Made by a program: the position numbers and the translations under genes. This document shows, piece after piece, positions 37,224 through 49,775 of a DNA stretch of 64,000 bases (positions are counted from its first letter, which is position 1; each line of letters begins with the position of its first letter). The DNA lies in contig NC_034409.1 of the NCBI RefSeq assembly GCF_002078875.1, forward strand, positions 63,419,800-63,483,799, written 5' to 3'. This DNA is from Numida meleagris. Lineage: Eukaryota > Chordata > Aves > Galliformes > Numididae. A model generated the notes under the pieces. It made no database searches. It was not told where the DNA came from and was given only the letters and a program-made list of their open reading frames with translations.

Positions 37224-40200
37224 AAATAAACTCCCTGATCATTTAGACTTCTGTGATCCTTGGAATCCATCAGTATGACATCTTTCTCTATCATATTTAA
37301 AAAAAAAAGTGATCTGACAGCCATTGGGAAAACAATTACTTCCATTACTAATTGTGGTGCTGTTTGAGGATGCTCTCCAGAGCCTTGCCTCAGCCTGCCT
37401 CTGTGAAACTTGTCCTCCTCTGCCTTTCCTTGTTGCTTCAGGAACTTAGTGTCTTTTATAAAGCCCTTGTAACTTGAATGTGCCCTCCTGACTGGTCAAA
37501 TCTCTCCTGCCTTCTTCCTCCATCCCAGCTCTTCCTGAAACTCAGTTGAGTGTATTTTTCTTGCTTGCATCTGTTACTTACTCCATTATTTACCTTGTAG
37601 GAGGGCTTTTATTCTGCAGCCATCAGAGGTTTTGCAGCAACCAGAGCTCTGACTATGTGTACTTAGAACATGTCTATTGCTATGTACACCCATATGTCTC
37701 TTTTATTAACAGATAATACAAAACGCTTAATAAGCATAGTTGGGTTGTTTACTGTTTACCAAAAAAACATCTAATTATATGCAGTCTGTTGTTTTGCTAT
37801 CATTATCACATGTAAAAGCAGTAGAAAGTTACAGAAAGAAAGCCAGTCACGTGGCTCTGACAGCACCGATAGTTAGAGTTGCACTCGTCAATGCTTTACG
37901 TGTTTCGGCACATGTAGCCCCAAGACTGGAGAAATAAAGAAGGAGCAGTTCCAGAAGTGTATACAGTACCTGTGATGTTCTTTATATGTAAGACTATTGT
38001 ACAACACGAATACAGTCATGTCAAACCACAATTTTAAACCAGAATGTGTGTATGAAAGAAGGCTTTTTTTGCAGTGATGCTTGGTTTGATTCTAAGGACT
38101 CTACCCTGTGTCACATGCATTCTATTGCTGTGAACGCTGCTATTGGAATTGATATGTTGACGTGCAAAGGAGTTTTCTTTTTTAATTCCACTTCGGCTTT
38201 TTTGGTTCCCTTCTATGAAGCTACATTTGCTGTTATCAGAGATGTGACTGCAGTACAGCAAGCTTTCTCAAACTAGTCAGATTAGAGTTGAACACAGAAA
38301 GTCATGTGGTAGTTGCTGCAGCCACTGGGAGTCCTAGCTTGTCAAGCTGCTTTTACTTGCTGCTTTCAGCCCAAGACAAAGCTCTCCATCTTGTAGCTTT
38401 TGCTAAAACAAGAATTGGGATGAGGGTAAAAACTCTTTCAAATGCCCTGCAGACACACAGGAAGATCCAGCATCTTCTCTGGGTGCTCAGCAGCCACATG
38501 TATCTGCACAAGCCAGGCTGTGGCTACCCATACTCCATGCATCTGTTTAAAGACATGAGGGAACACTGGATGAATAAAGAGGACGCAACATGACGCTCTG
38601 TGAAGCAAAAGAGCATGTGCTAAGACAGAAGCTACTGCAGTATGAAATACGGAGAACAAATTCAGAATAAATGAGCCTCCGTTAGGTCTGCTACTCAGTG
38701 AGCACTCTGGATTTATCATGTTTACTTTTTTGGGAAGCAAAATAAGTTGGTAATGTTTACACAGCCACACTAAACTATGAAGTTCTCATCTTGTCATGAA
38801 AGGATCTATATTGCATTATCAAAATTTGCTATCCAGGTAGAGTAGGAGGGATGTATAAAACTAGCCTATGAAGAAGTCTTATTTCTTGATGTAATAGTAT
38901 TTTCAATAGATAAAATTTTTGACCTCAAAATAGAAAGCCTAGAATAGTTTTCTTGAACAAAAATGTATGTCTGGTTGTTGGATTGTGCTGTATTTAATCT
39001 TCTCCTGGGTGTTAAGACTGGGTTTCTTTTGAGGGGAATGGTGTTACCATTCCTTTCCCATAGGTCTTGTCCTTGCTCAATTTTTGCTGAGATAGGCAGA
39101 GAAAATGCGTACAAGTACTTGGGAACTGGATTCATTAAGGCAAGTTAAAGCAAAACCAACAAAACTGGGGTAGCACTAACTAGTAGGGAGCAAACTTCAA
39201 GGCTTCAACTGTTTTTCTAATTGTCTGATTCAACTTTCCCACCAACACCAAGCAGAGACATTAGTTCCTGGTGGGAATTATGCCTGTCTAAGTTTAAATA
39301 AACCATTTCTGACTGCATTCTTTTGACTGTGGCAAAAAGTCTTTTAGCAAAGCTCTGTGCATTTCACCTTATTTCTGCCAATATAAATGAAAACTAACCG
39401 GTGAGACTCTTTTCACACCTAAAACAAGCAAAATAAATCCTTTGCTCCTGAAGGTCCAGAAGCGAGCACTGGAAACTTCTTCTCATCTGGAGAACATTTT
39501 GGAATATGATGAGCAAGAAAATTGGGGGCAAAATATTTTGCAGCTGTAGCTGCAACAAGAAGAGCTATTTCCATTCCTGATTCTACTGTGTGTGCAGCAA
39601 CAGTGAAAATGCAGTATTTTTATTTTTTCAACTGGCATCAGGAATATCTTCATCTTGAGACCCATATGAAAGAAAACAAACCACACTTCTGGATAACTGC
39701 TTCCCATGTTATTTTAAACATCTTCCTCTGCTGCTCTCAATTACAATTTCATCATTTCAAGACTTTGAACATTTCAGAAGCCAATGTCAGGGGTTTAAGG
39801 TGCTCTAGGCCATACCAATCCTTTTCCTTACAGACACCTCAGAGAAATTGGGAGTATTTTCATGTTTCATTTCCATAATACATTCAGTATAAAATCCTAC
39901 TAGAGAGGAGTATAGTACAAATGATATAATGTGCATTCAATTTATATCAAGTTAAGTAATATTTCTAGTGTGCTGAAACGGGGGAAAAAAACAAAACTCC
40001 GGGAAGATAGGTAGCAAAGCATAATCTGGATTATTAATGCACTGAACTTGTTAAGTACTGAAGCATAAGGAACAAGTAATTTGTTAAAAGAAGTTAAAAA
40101 TGTTAATGGCTAGAGTCTTTCTTGAAAATAAGGCTGTTTTCCAGCAAAGTATTAAACACATACACATTTTTCAGGATATTTCCAGAAACACAGGCTGGCA

Positions 40201-42971
40201 GCCATTCCTCCCAGCCTCAAATGGTTGGTTACCATTATGTTTCATTTTGGCTGAAAGCCATTAATGAACAATGTGCATTATTTCTGTCTAGGCACTTGGA
40301 TAAGCTGTAGTTGTCAACATGGGTGTTCAGATGAAATATGCAGAAGGCAAAGTTTTGCAAGATGATGGCCTCCTTCTCTCCCCTCTCTTTAGCTTGCAAC
40401 AGAACATGGCTATTTTCATGAGCGTATCGGTGATTTGGTCTATGGCACTCTGTAGACTGCTGGATAGCAGAAGGAGGAAGGGACTTAGAGGGGTGACCTC
40501 CCCAGCCTGTTCCCTGTTCCCTCTAGGGCTCCTGTTCTGTCAACCTCTACACCCCATAGCTGAAGGCACCATCAGTTAATGATTTATTAACACTGACGTT
40601 CGCACGGTCCTGTTTGTTAAAAGTTCTGTTTGCTGTCTAAGCAGTTTCTCTCACCGCTGTGCTGCTGGGAATTACTGTTTTTATGGTAAAGGCAGGCAGT
40701 AAGCCTTCAGGAGTGTTAAGACAAACTTGCTGAGTGAGCCAAAAGTCAAGAAAGCTGGAAATCTGCAGTATACAACGACATGCATTTCTTCAACTTGCAA
40801 TCTGCAGCAGTGAAAGCAATCCTGGGGACAAAGACTCTGTATTCAAACTGTATTCCAGCTGCCCAGAGAATGTGTTAGCAGAATAAGCCAGAGAGCAAAG
40901 GTATTCTTTGAGAAGTGTCTATGGAGCTGAGGATCTGTCTTGAGGACCTTGGCTCTTTTTCATGGCTGGATTGGTACAAAGTTAGTCCAGAAAGATAGCT
41001 CTTGCATCTTTATCTTGATAAACTATTTTTACTGAGGTCTTGGCTGCCACAGCTAAGCTCCTTTCTGGTTCTCAACAATTTTGATGGAAGCTAGTTGGGA
41101 TATATTCACAGTCTGCTCTGTTTATGCTGTTTGTACAACTCTATCCTTCTTAGGGTACAGAAAAGAAATTCAGATGCCTGGTCCAGGCTAGAAATACTTG
41201 CTGGGGTTATAACGCTAATTACTTTATCATATCTGCAGGCTGCCCCTGTGATCTCTGAACATTCCATTTTGTCACCAGAACTCCCCAGCTACAGATGTTA
41301 TATAGGCAAAACTGCCCTTTTAAGGTGTTTGTTTGATTTGATTTTTCTTTTTCCTAAATAAAAAAAATCTTTCTTACAACAAGTTTTCCACTGGGAAAAA
41401 CCTTCTTGCCAAGGTAAACAATATCTGCACAAAGTGATTTCTGCTGTTACTGCTATGGTTTTGAAAGTTTTAAGCACTAGCTGGTCAAAATTCTTTGGTC
41501 TTGGTTAACTCAAGGCCCTAACAGAAGTATCTCAGTCCCTCCACTAAGAACTTGCAACTTTGTGCAATCCTTTGGCCATTTCATGTTCAGCTGAAAAACA
41601 ACAGTGTTATCATGGGCCTTTCATAATCAAGATAACAGGAGATAAGGTGATACAAATTGCTGTCCCATCTTTGCTGCTTTACTGATTCCTATATATTTTA
41701 TGTATATTTAATGGTGTCTTCTTGGTTGAACACCAGCTCAGTTTTTTTTTTCTCTCCCAGTTGAAAGAATGAACAAAAAGTAAGCAACTTAAAGAAATCC
41801 TGAAATAGTTAAAAGGGAGCAAATACTCTTAAAAATGTCACCATTAATCTAGTTATCCTAGCAAAATTATTTTTCTTAAGACATGTGTTTCTGTATAGTT
41901 ACCTTTGCTCCTTCAAAGTAATGAATAGTCTTTTCTCTATCACATTCAAATTAAATAAACTCTTATATTTTCTGTCTCTTTAGCTTCATAGATGGGCCAG
42001 TTCTGTGCGGCTGGTTATCTACTCAGAGACAGTTTTCCTTTCAGAGGATTAGCAAAGTTGTATGAAATATGTGAACAGCTAGAGAAAGATATCTAGGGAT
42101 AGTGTGAGAAAGCCAACTGAGTTTTAGAAAGATCAGAAAGAATATTAACTCTTTATTTGCTGGGTTTTTTTTTTGTTTAAAATTCATTCTTTGGAGAAAT
42201 ACTTGGTATTTTTATGTACCTTTAATGTGAGTGTCTTTAAGTGACCAGTACTTGCAGAGTTAAAGAATTTACAATCCTTCTATGAGATGAAGGATTTTAT
42301 AGGTGAGAAGCAGAGGCAGAGAGACTGCAGGAAACAAACCAGTGACAGAATCAAGGAAAGAACTGAGGAATATGTCTCCTGCACTTCCTTGGGATTTTAT
42401 TTCTGTGGTTTTCCTCCTTATATGGCAAAAATGGATGTCACATGTCTCTGCACCTCATAACACCTCATTCTTTTATCTGTACATATGTTCTAATGTAGAA
42501 CAAATGACATAGCCAAATTCATAATATCCTCTTCTTTTCTTCTTTTTCTAATAATTTCTTCTTAGACTTGGTTATCCCAGCTCTGCTTCTAGCTGAGTGA
42601 ATTGTCCCAATATGTTAGAACAGCAGATGGGTTTTCAGTGAAATACTGCAAAACTGGATTTTAAAAGCACTCATTTAGGCATAACCCTGATGAATTTTCT
42701 TCTTTATCAGTTGACCAAGGAGGTTCTCCCTGACTGTCATGGCTGATGCAGGCTGGTCATTTGCTGCTGCCCATTAAGTACTTTTCAAGCATCAGTGCTG
42801 TCTGTATGCTGATTTGATGACTCTTTGAGATTCTTCATCCTTTTTGGTCTCCAGGAAAAAATGAATTGGCCTGTTCCCCTTCTGATTTTAAAAATGGGGA
42901 TGTTGATTCAATTACATATCGCTAGTTTGATGGCAAACCACAGTACCTCTCCATCTTTGGGGGTAGGTGAA

Positions 42972-43685
42972 TCACAGAATCATAGAATGGTTTGGGTTGG
43001 AAGAGACTGTTAAGATCATCTAGTTCCAACCCCCCTGCTATAGGCAGGGACACCTCCCACTAGACCAGGTTGCTCAAAGCCCCACCCAGCCTGGCCTTGA
43101 ATGTTTCTAGGGAGGGCGCATCCACAACCTCTCTGGGCAACCTGTTCCAGTGTCTCACCACACTCACAGTAAAGAATTTCTTCCTAATGTCTAGTCCAAA
43201 TCTACCCTCTTCCAGTTTAAAACCATTTCCCCTTGTCCTGTTGCTACATTCCTGTAGGCCCCCTTCAGGTACTGGAAGGCTGCTATAAGGTCCCCCCCGA
43301 GCCTTCTGTTCTCCAGGCTGAAGAGCCCCAACTGTCTCAGTCTGAGAGATGATGCTTCAGCCCTCTGATCATCTTCATGGCCCTCCTCTGGACCCGCTCC
43401 AACAGGCTGACGTGCTTCTTGTGTTGGAGGTCCCAAAACTGGACACAGTATTCCATGTGGGGTCTCATGAGAGCAGAGTAGGGGGGCAGAATCACCTCCC
43501 TTGACCTGCTGGTCACATTTCTCTTGGTGCAACCGAGGATATGGTTGGCCTTCTGGGCTGCAAGCACACATTGCCAGCTCATGTTGAGTCTTTCATCAAC
43601 TGACACCCCCAAATCCTTCTCCACGGGGCTGCTCTCAAGCTATTCTCTGCCCAATCTGTATTTGTGCTTGGGATTGCCCCTAGAA
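42972..43685 (-). mobile_element. CR1 LINE copy, 3' part, minus orientation
   Basis: Begins ATCACAGAATCATAGAATGG (tail). Upstream on the minus strand it encodes [40 protein letters not shown] and an overlapping frame [20 protein letters not shown], with a frameshift between them near 43350. It is 5'-truncated at about 43685. It has the same orientation as RERG. Confidence 0.88.
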
Positions 43686-44033
43686 AGCACACTAAATTCT
43701 GGGCACTGCCAGTAGCTCATGGAGGAAACTGTTGAGATCTGGACTCTTACTCCTAATTACTGATGCTGAGAAGAACAGCTATTCACAACATGCTTTACAA
43801 AGCTGACATGAAGTCCTAGATTACTGAGATCCATGGGAGTCCTGAATTCAGCCCAAGATATTACCCACAGAAGGTAGCTGGCCATATGAAGGCCTTAATA
43901 CCTCCACCTTGAAACATTTCTCTGTAGAATATGTCTATCCCTGAGAAGATGTCATCTGGCATGTGCTATGCACTTACCCACATCTGTTTTTGTGGCAACT
44001 GGTGGAGATGGTTGAACCCTAAGAGGGCTGTGA

Positions 44034-44115
44034 GGGTGGCAGCTTGCTGCCTGTGGGCTGCTTCTAGCAGCCGAACCACCATGTTGGCAGGCCAACTGTC
44101 AGCCTGCTGCCACCC
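44034..44115. repeat. GC-rich inverted repeat
   Basis: GGGTGGCAGC (44034-44043) pairs exactly with GCTGCCACCC (about 44106-44115). Pairing extends imperfectly to about 18 bp. The enclosed sequence also contains a small palindrome GTTGGCAGGCCAAC. It is unusually GC-rich for this intron. Confidence 0.7.
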
Positions 44116-45287
44116 GCTGCCTGGCAAGCCCTGCTGAAATGGCACGTAGCAATGCTTGTTTTTATACTTCCTTTTTATGAATCTGTCAATAGAGCCAAAC
44201 TGAAATATAGCACAGATTTCCAGTTCTGTACTCAATCCACCACAGAAACATTGCTTGTGTTTGTGAAGTGCTCTTAGGCTGGGGTTAAACGGTGCCCTAA
44301 GTAGGCCAAGGTGGTTTTCAGGCTTTCTAACACCACAGCGAATCTGCTTATTAACTGGCAAGTTGCATTCTATTTAGAGACACTCAATGAATGTTTGATG
44401 AAATCCATGTAGTGGCCCAATCCCCCTTCTCAGTACATATTTAACTAACTAAAAATGACAAAGTTTAATGCTGAATTCATATATATAATATTTTAGAAAA
44501 CAGCTGAATATATATTTTTTAAAATGTGCAGTTCCAGCCTATTTCTTCACAGAGCTCCTTCTTTGGACCTTCTAATTCTGTTGCATGCAAGGGATACTAG
44601 CGTGACTTATGATAAACAAATACTGAAAGAGGAAACTCATTCACCTTGATAATGCCAAGTAACCACTTAGCTTGAGTGACTAGGCACCTATTCAAAAAAC
44701 AGCCAAATAAATTAAAAAAAAAAAATAAAATGTTGTGATGGTGGCAGTGACTTTCCAGTCAAGCAGAAATGATGGAGAAGTCAGGGATGATGGTTAACGC
44801 TCCCCACAAAATGACCTTTGCTGCAGTTCTTACCCCTTGGCTGAGAATGATAAAATAAAGAGCACAGTGGTATGTACTTTTGTGAAGATGCAGCTGTCAT
44901 ATCAGTGCCTCCACAGATCCAGTACCATGAACAGAAGTGGCAGAGCTGCGAAGTCCTGACTTCCTTGGCAGCTCCATGTGCCAAGACTTGCAAGATTAAG
45001 TGGTGTTGCTCTTGCCAGAAAATGTTATTTTGTGGTTTTTAATTTGGCTCCTGGAGATACAACAGCATGTCCAGACACTGCTAAAAATATTGTCCTTCAT
45101 TTTCTTCTGGCAGGTTATAGTAGTAAAAAAAATATCTATATGTATGGGCCTTTTTCTTTCCAGTTAAAATGTGCCACCCTTGAATTAAGAGCACAAGAGT
45201 TTATTTAACCTCGATACTCAGCTTAGGATGCTGTTGAATTTCCATCTGGCCTTCTACAGCTTGGTGAAAGCTTTCCTAAAATATAAT

Positions 45288-45329
45288 ATTATCTTATATA
45301 TATATATTTATATATATATATAAGATAAT
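45288..45329. repeat. Perfect 20 bp-arm AT palindrome
   Basis: Arm ATTATCTTATATATATATAT, two central T bases, and the exact inverted arm ending AAGATAAT. Most of the arm is (TA)n, but the outer eight bases (ATTATCTT) are not simple repeat and still pair exactly. Confidence 0.9.
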
Positions 45330-45350
45330 TCCTAAAAGATAGGAATTATC
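45324..45350. repeat. Perfect 10 bp hairpin overlapping the AT palindrome
   Basis: GATAATTCCT, a 7-base loop (AAAAGAT), then AGGAATTATC. The left arm shares GATAAT with the right arm of the larger palindrome, so the two hairpins exclude each other. Confidence 0.9.
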
Positions 45351-47567
45351 TGCCCTAATGGGGGATTGAGAATTTGACATAAGAAATAAACTATAAAAAT
45401 GACACTTTTGTCACAGACCCAGTGATTTTTGGCAAAACCTCCTGTTGCTTAGTAGCTGGATGGTTTGCATCTGTTTAAGCTTCTTAAATTGGTGGAATAT
45501 ATAGATATCACTCTTTCCACCCAACTGCCAGTCTATTACTGCTAAGAAGAAACAAATCTGATAAAACTTCTCAGTAAATTCAGTTCAGCAATGTTTACAG
45601 GTAACTGGACACTAAGTCACCCCAGGATGACCATGATAAAGCCAGGAATGCATTCTTCAAAGCACTGTTTCTCAAAGCTTTTGAAAGTACAATCTTTTTG
45701 TCTTATCTCTGAAGTCCTGAGTAATGGTTAGAATTTCCTGAGATGTGTTTTCTAACACTTCAGAACCTCCTCAGAATCCTGTTGTGATACATGGTTTGAA
45801 AAACAGTACTTCAAAAAAGTTTCTAGCACGCATCTTCCATCAGAGATTTCTATGATTAAGAAATAGCTTATTAACAATAGTTTATTGGTTTATGCATTTC
45901 TGAAACCTTTTCCTCTTAGGAGGCTAAAGCACTTAGCTTCACAATAGCTGTAATACACAGCCTAAGCTGTCACCCTCTAAACTGGATGAGAATATAGAAT
46001 TCAGTAAGTCAGAAGAGATTTATTTTTTGTTTTATTGAGATAGGAGTACTGTCTGCATTAAAGCTTTCAATGTTGCTAATGGAAGACAATCCTGAGGGAC
46101 ATGGCTGGATTGCAGTTGTATTAGTTTGTAAAAAACAGAAACAAATGTCAAGGCTTGTACACTGAGAAGGACACACAGCCTCCATAATGGGACAAAAAAT
46201 AATAAATCTTGCAGCAGGCTACTGTTTTAGGTTGTGGGCTTAAACAACAGAGCTAGGATATTCTTGTATGGAGTGTCCCTACAAGATAGTAATGAACTTG
46301 GCATGTAAAGTCTTTTTTAAAAGTATATTCTTCTATTGTCAAATTCTGAAAATGATATATTAATAATGTAAAGGTGAAGTTCAATTAAACATTATACTGA
46401 ACATCCTATTATGCAGGACAGGTGACATATCAATACAGTCGTCAGTGAATTATATTAGCAGATAAAAGAATGTATTTGTGTTCAGGATGTTCTGAGAATT
46501 ACTTTCCTATGATGAGAGTTCTAATATCTGTCAATCCTTCATCATCCTTCCTCTTAACAGTCAAAAATGTGCAGTATGATATTGGAAAGTTTCCTTTGTT
46601 GAAAGGGCTGCCTGGGTTTTGTATTCAAGTGTATTAAATTTTCATCTTGTTTGTTTCTGCTGTGCAAGCTTATATTGTGCTCTATTTCTTTATTTCTTTA
46701 GTGTGAACTCTAAAAGGAAGATCCCTACGAAAGAAATAGTTTTTAACTGGACAGTGTTTATTCAAGTCTCCAAAGAGAGGTTAAGAAGGAGATGGCAACA
46801 GACTGTAGAAGAAAAGGAAATTTCCTGGCTCATTACTTCACACCTCATATCAGACTTCTAGGCCTGGATTTTCTCTGGTGCTGAGCATTCAAGCATTCAC
46901 TAACTTTAGAAATAGTAACAAATCTAACGTTGGCCTTCAATTTCAAGAGGCTTCTAATTCAGAAAACTGTTTGAAATCTTTTTAAGTTATCTGTGCCAAC
47001 TTCTCAACAGTGCCAACCCAACTCAGCTGGGCGGGAGTTGTGGAGGGAACATGCTGATGCTCTTCTGATGACTGGTGTCCCAACCTGGTCATCCTAGAAG
47101 TGAAATGCAATGTGTGCTGGACAGGTGAGGACTACAAACTTAGTGTAGGCAGAGTGTAAATACCTATGCTTGTTTTTCCCTTGAATTTTTGAGATGTGTA
47201 TCCCAGCCACTCTATTCTCCAGCAACTGCTGGTAGTGTTATACCAAAGCAGAAAACAGATCCCATGCTCAATACTTCAGTTTTCAGAGTGAAACAATAAT
47301 GCAGTTACTTTCAGTGGCAGAATTCCCTGACCTCTGTGTGGGCAGAGTTGTGCCTCGTTTTTAATTCTGCTTTCATTTGAGTGCATTACTAGATTTCTGT
47401 TCTGCCATCTTAGGCAATATTTGTTCCAGTTTTCAGTGACCGTAGAGGACTTTTCTACAGCAAATCTGCTTGACCGAGGCTCAAAATTTTAACTCTGTGT
47501 TTCTCCATTACTTCAGACATGCTGTTATATATAGCATACTATGTAGACAGAAGAACATGTAACCTAC

Positions 47568-47624
47568 CTAGAGTCGGGTCATACTCCCAGATAAACCGTT
47601 TGGTCAGGAAGCGTACGACAAGAG
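47568..47624 (-). CDS. RERG: RERG internal coding exon (residues 22-39)
   Basis: A 57 bp exon, too short to stand out as an ORF, found by translating the minus strand. It follows a strong acceptor (pyrimidine tract, CCTGCAG). It starts with CT, which completes Ala21, encodes LVVRFLTKRFIWEYDPTL, and ends with one G of Glu40 before the donor GTAGGT. The arithmetic is 2 + 54 + 1 bases, matching the phases of the neighbouring exons. It carries the alpha-1 helix after the P-loop and the switch I threonine (Thr38 in the DPT triplet) that coordinates magnesium in Ras-type GTPases. It lies 16.7 kb upstream of the next exon. The first coding exon (start codon and P-loop, residues 1-20) was searched for to the right and not found. 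Confidence 0.93.
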
Positions 47625-48116
47625 CTGCAGGAAGGAAAAGACACAGAAACCACCAGATTAGCCAGTTTATAAAATTTTACCAACAAATTTTTCTGTATGA
47701 ATGCTTGTGTAGCAGCTCTCCTGAACAGGGGGTGGAATTCGGCTTTGCTTATGCAGGCAGTTGAGACCTTTTTACTGTTGATGGCCCACTTCTAACATTC
47801 AGAGGGGGGAAACAAAATAGCACAAGTTATAGCATTAATCATTTACCCGTGAAACAGTGCTGGGAAAAGAATGCCAAGAGGCTTTCAATGGCCTCTAAAT
47901 TTCTTTCATGTTGTCTTCTTCTCACAATAGCTTTACTGTTAAAAAGACAAATCAGAACCTTATTTGGAGTGCTTTGGGTTAGATGAGCAGATGACCTTTG
48001 GGGGGAAAAGAACTACACTGCTTTGGCTGCCATAACCAGTGGGATAAGGGCTGGCAGGTTTTGAAGCAGAATGCTTTGCAGCTTCAAAGCCAGAGGTGTT
48101 CATAATCATTCATGTA

Positions 48117-48667
48117 GGTTGCTCTGAAAGTAATGCCTCCTCTTTATTTCCATTGAAACTACAACAGATATAAAGAGCACAATAACACTATTTGATAGAG
48201 CAAATTCTCAGCTACAAAACACTATTTTTCATCACAGTCACTACCATTAGCTATGCCTTTTGCCAGCGATGAACAAAAGCCTGCGTGCCACACTTGTCAA
48301 AATCTATATGGCCATCCAAAACATGGCTTGTTCTTCACATCACCAGTGCTGAAATGCACCACCCACCTCCTCACTGTGCTCACATCCACTGTTTGGTCTC
48401 CATAAATATTCAGCAAGTATTGATGAATGTCAGTGGGTGCCATTTTTTCTGCATGGAGGAATTCAAATCCACACCTTTACTTCATGCACACTTCCATGTC
48501 AGATGCTATTTTGTCAGACTGCCCTTCCACTGCCATCTGACACACAGCAACAAAATGCAATGAAATATTGTCCAGAAGGTTCAACCTCTACTGTCATACC
48601 ACCAACATCTGCCTCTGACATCATAGCCAACATCATAAAATTGGAGGCACTGCTTTCAGAGCAGCCC
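48117..48667 (-). mobile_element. Second internally deleted mariner copy, inverted
   Basis: Begins GGTTGCTCTGAAAGTAATGC after a TA at 48115-48116. It ends with the related inverted sequence CACTGCTTTCAGAGCAGCCC. The minus strand encodes the same transposase amino-terminal region as the copy at 27.3 kb (EKMAPTDIHQYLLN, TVDVSTVRRWVVHF), with frameshifts and stops. It then jumps to the carboxy-terminal end (about 48290-48240). The deletion breakpoint differs from that of the 27.3 kb copy, so these are two independently deleted or separately inserted copies. It sits about 490 bp upstream of the 57 bp RERG exon. Confidence 0.82.
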
Positions 48668-49349
48668 TCATAATTTCTGAAAAACTTTCCCTTCAGATTT
48701 GAAACCTCAAAAGGTAAATATAATTGGCTAAATCACTTCCTCTGTATCTTGACATGCTTTCCTTGAAATAACTTGCCTTCAGTATTCTGTCTACTTGCCA
48801 CTGGAAGCAATCAACTGTATTTCAAACTCATGACCAACAAGTGAAAATAATGAATATGCAGAAATAGAAATAATGTTTTGGATTTTGGAGCACAGGATAC
48901 TTAGTTCTCAATTTCAGTTTATAGGCTAAGATTTTGCTACTTATATTCTTATATCTATTTTTTCTTTCTCTCTCCATTCCATTTAAAGACATCCTACAAA
49001 TGCTTTGCCAAGATTTTGCTTATGTTCTAGCTATCAGTCTTAAAACTATGCGCTGCCTTGTACTTCTAGTGCTGTAATTCTGTGATTCTGTAAAATAAGC
49101 ATTCACCACTGTCAAATATTCAAAATCCTCTCTGTGTTTCCAGACTGGAGAAAGAAGTATCCCTCCGCTAGCTATGATTTCAGTGATATCAGCTATAGGA
49201 GAAGTTTTTCTTGTCATCCCTACAGCATTATTCTATTCTTCCTTCAGCTGCAGACAGACAGCAAAAGGTGACATCTAAGCTAAATTCTGGCTTTTTTTTA
49301 AATCAAAGCAATAGGAATCTCTCACACTCCAGACTTCAGTGCCCAAGAG

Positions 49350-49775
49350 CAGAATCACAGAATCACAGAATTGTAGGGTTGGAAGGGACCTCAAGAGATC
49401 AAGTCCAGTTCCCCTGCCAAAGCAGGTTCCCTACAACAGGTCACATAGGTAGGTGTACAGACAGGTCTTAAATATCTCCATAGAAGAGACTCCACAACCT
49501 CTGTGGGCAGTCTGTTCCAGTCCTCTATCACCTTTACCATAAAGAAGTTCTTCCACATGTTAGTATGGAACTTCCTATGTTCAAGTTTTAGGCCATTACT
49601 TGTCCTATCACTATACACCACCAAGAAAAGCCTGGCCTCATCCATTTGCCTCCCACCTCCCTTTAGGTAATTATAAACATTAATCAGATCGCCCCTCAGT
49701 CTTCTTTTCCCCAGGCTCAACAGACCCAGGTTACTCAGTCTTTCCTCATATGAGAGATGCTCCAGGCCCAACACT
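49350..49775 (-). mobile_element. CR1 LINE copy, 3' part, inverted partner of the 32.4 kb copy
   Basis: The tail AGAATCACAGAATCACAGAA is followed by GGGTTGGAAGGGACCTCAAG. The minus-strand frame 49391-49774 reads [19 protein letters not shown] and RGDLINVYNYLKGGGRQMDE, nearly the same as the product at 32528-32920. It is 5'-truncated within ORF2. It lies about 1.7 kb upstream of the 57 bp RERG exon. Confidence 0.88.

Larger units (their letters stand above)
30886..47567 (-). other. RERG: RERG large intron (16.7 kb)
   Basis: Lies between the 57 bp and 74 bp coding exons. On the minus strand it begins GTAGGT (47567-47562) and ends TTTTAG (30891-30886). It contains CR1 copies in both orientations (32.4, 34.6, 35.1-36.6 and 43.0-43.7 kb), simple repeats and an AT-rich palindrome at 45.3 kb. 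Stretches outside these (30.9-32.4, 36.6-43.0 and 43.7-47.5 kb) hold only short chance ORFs and no exon I can support. Confidence 0.88.

Noticed and set aside
39522..39878. 118-codon plus-strand ORF
   Set aside because: No recognisable domain, no splice context, and ordinary intronic composition; chance frame.
45295..45325. TATA-box cluster as a promoter
   Set aside because: It is a (TA)n tract inside a palindrome with no other core-promoter evidence.
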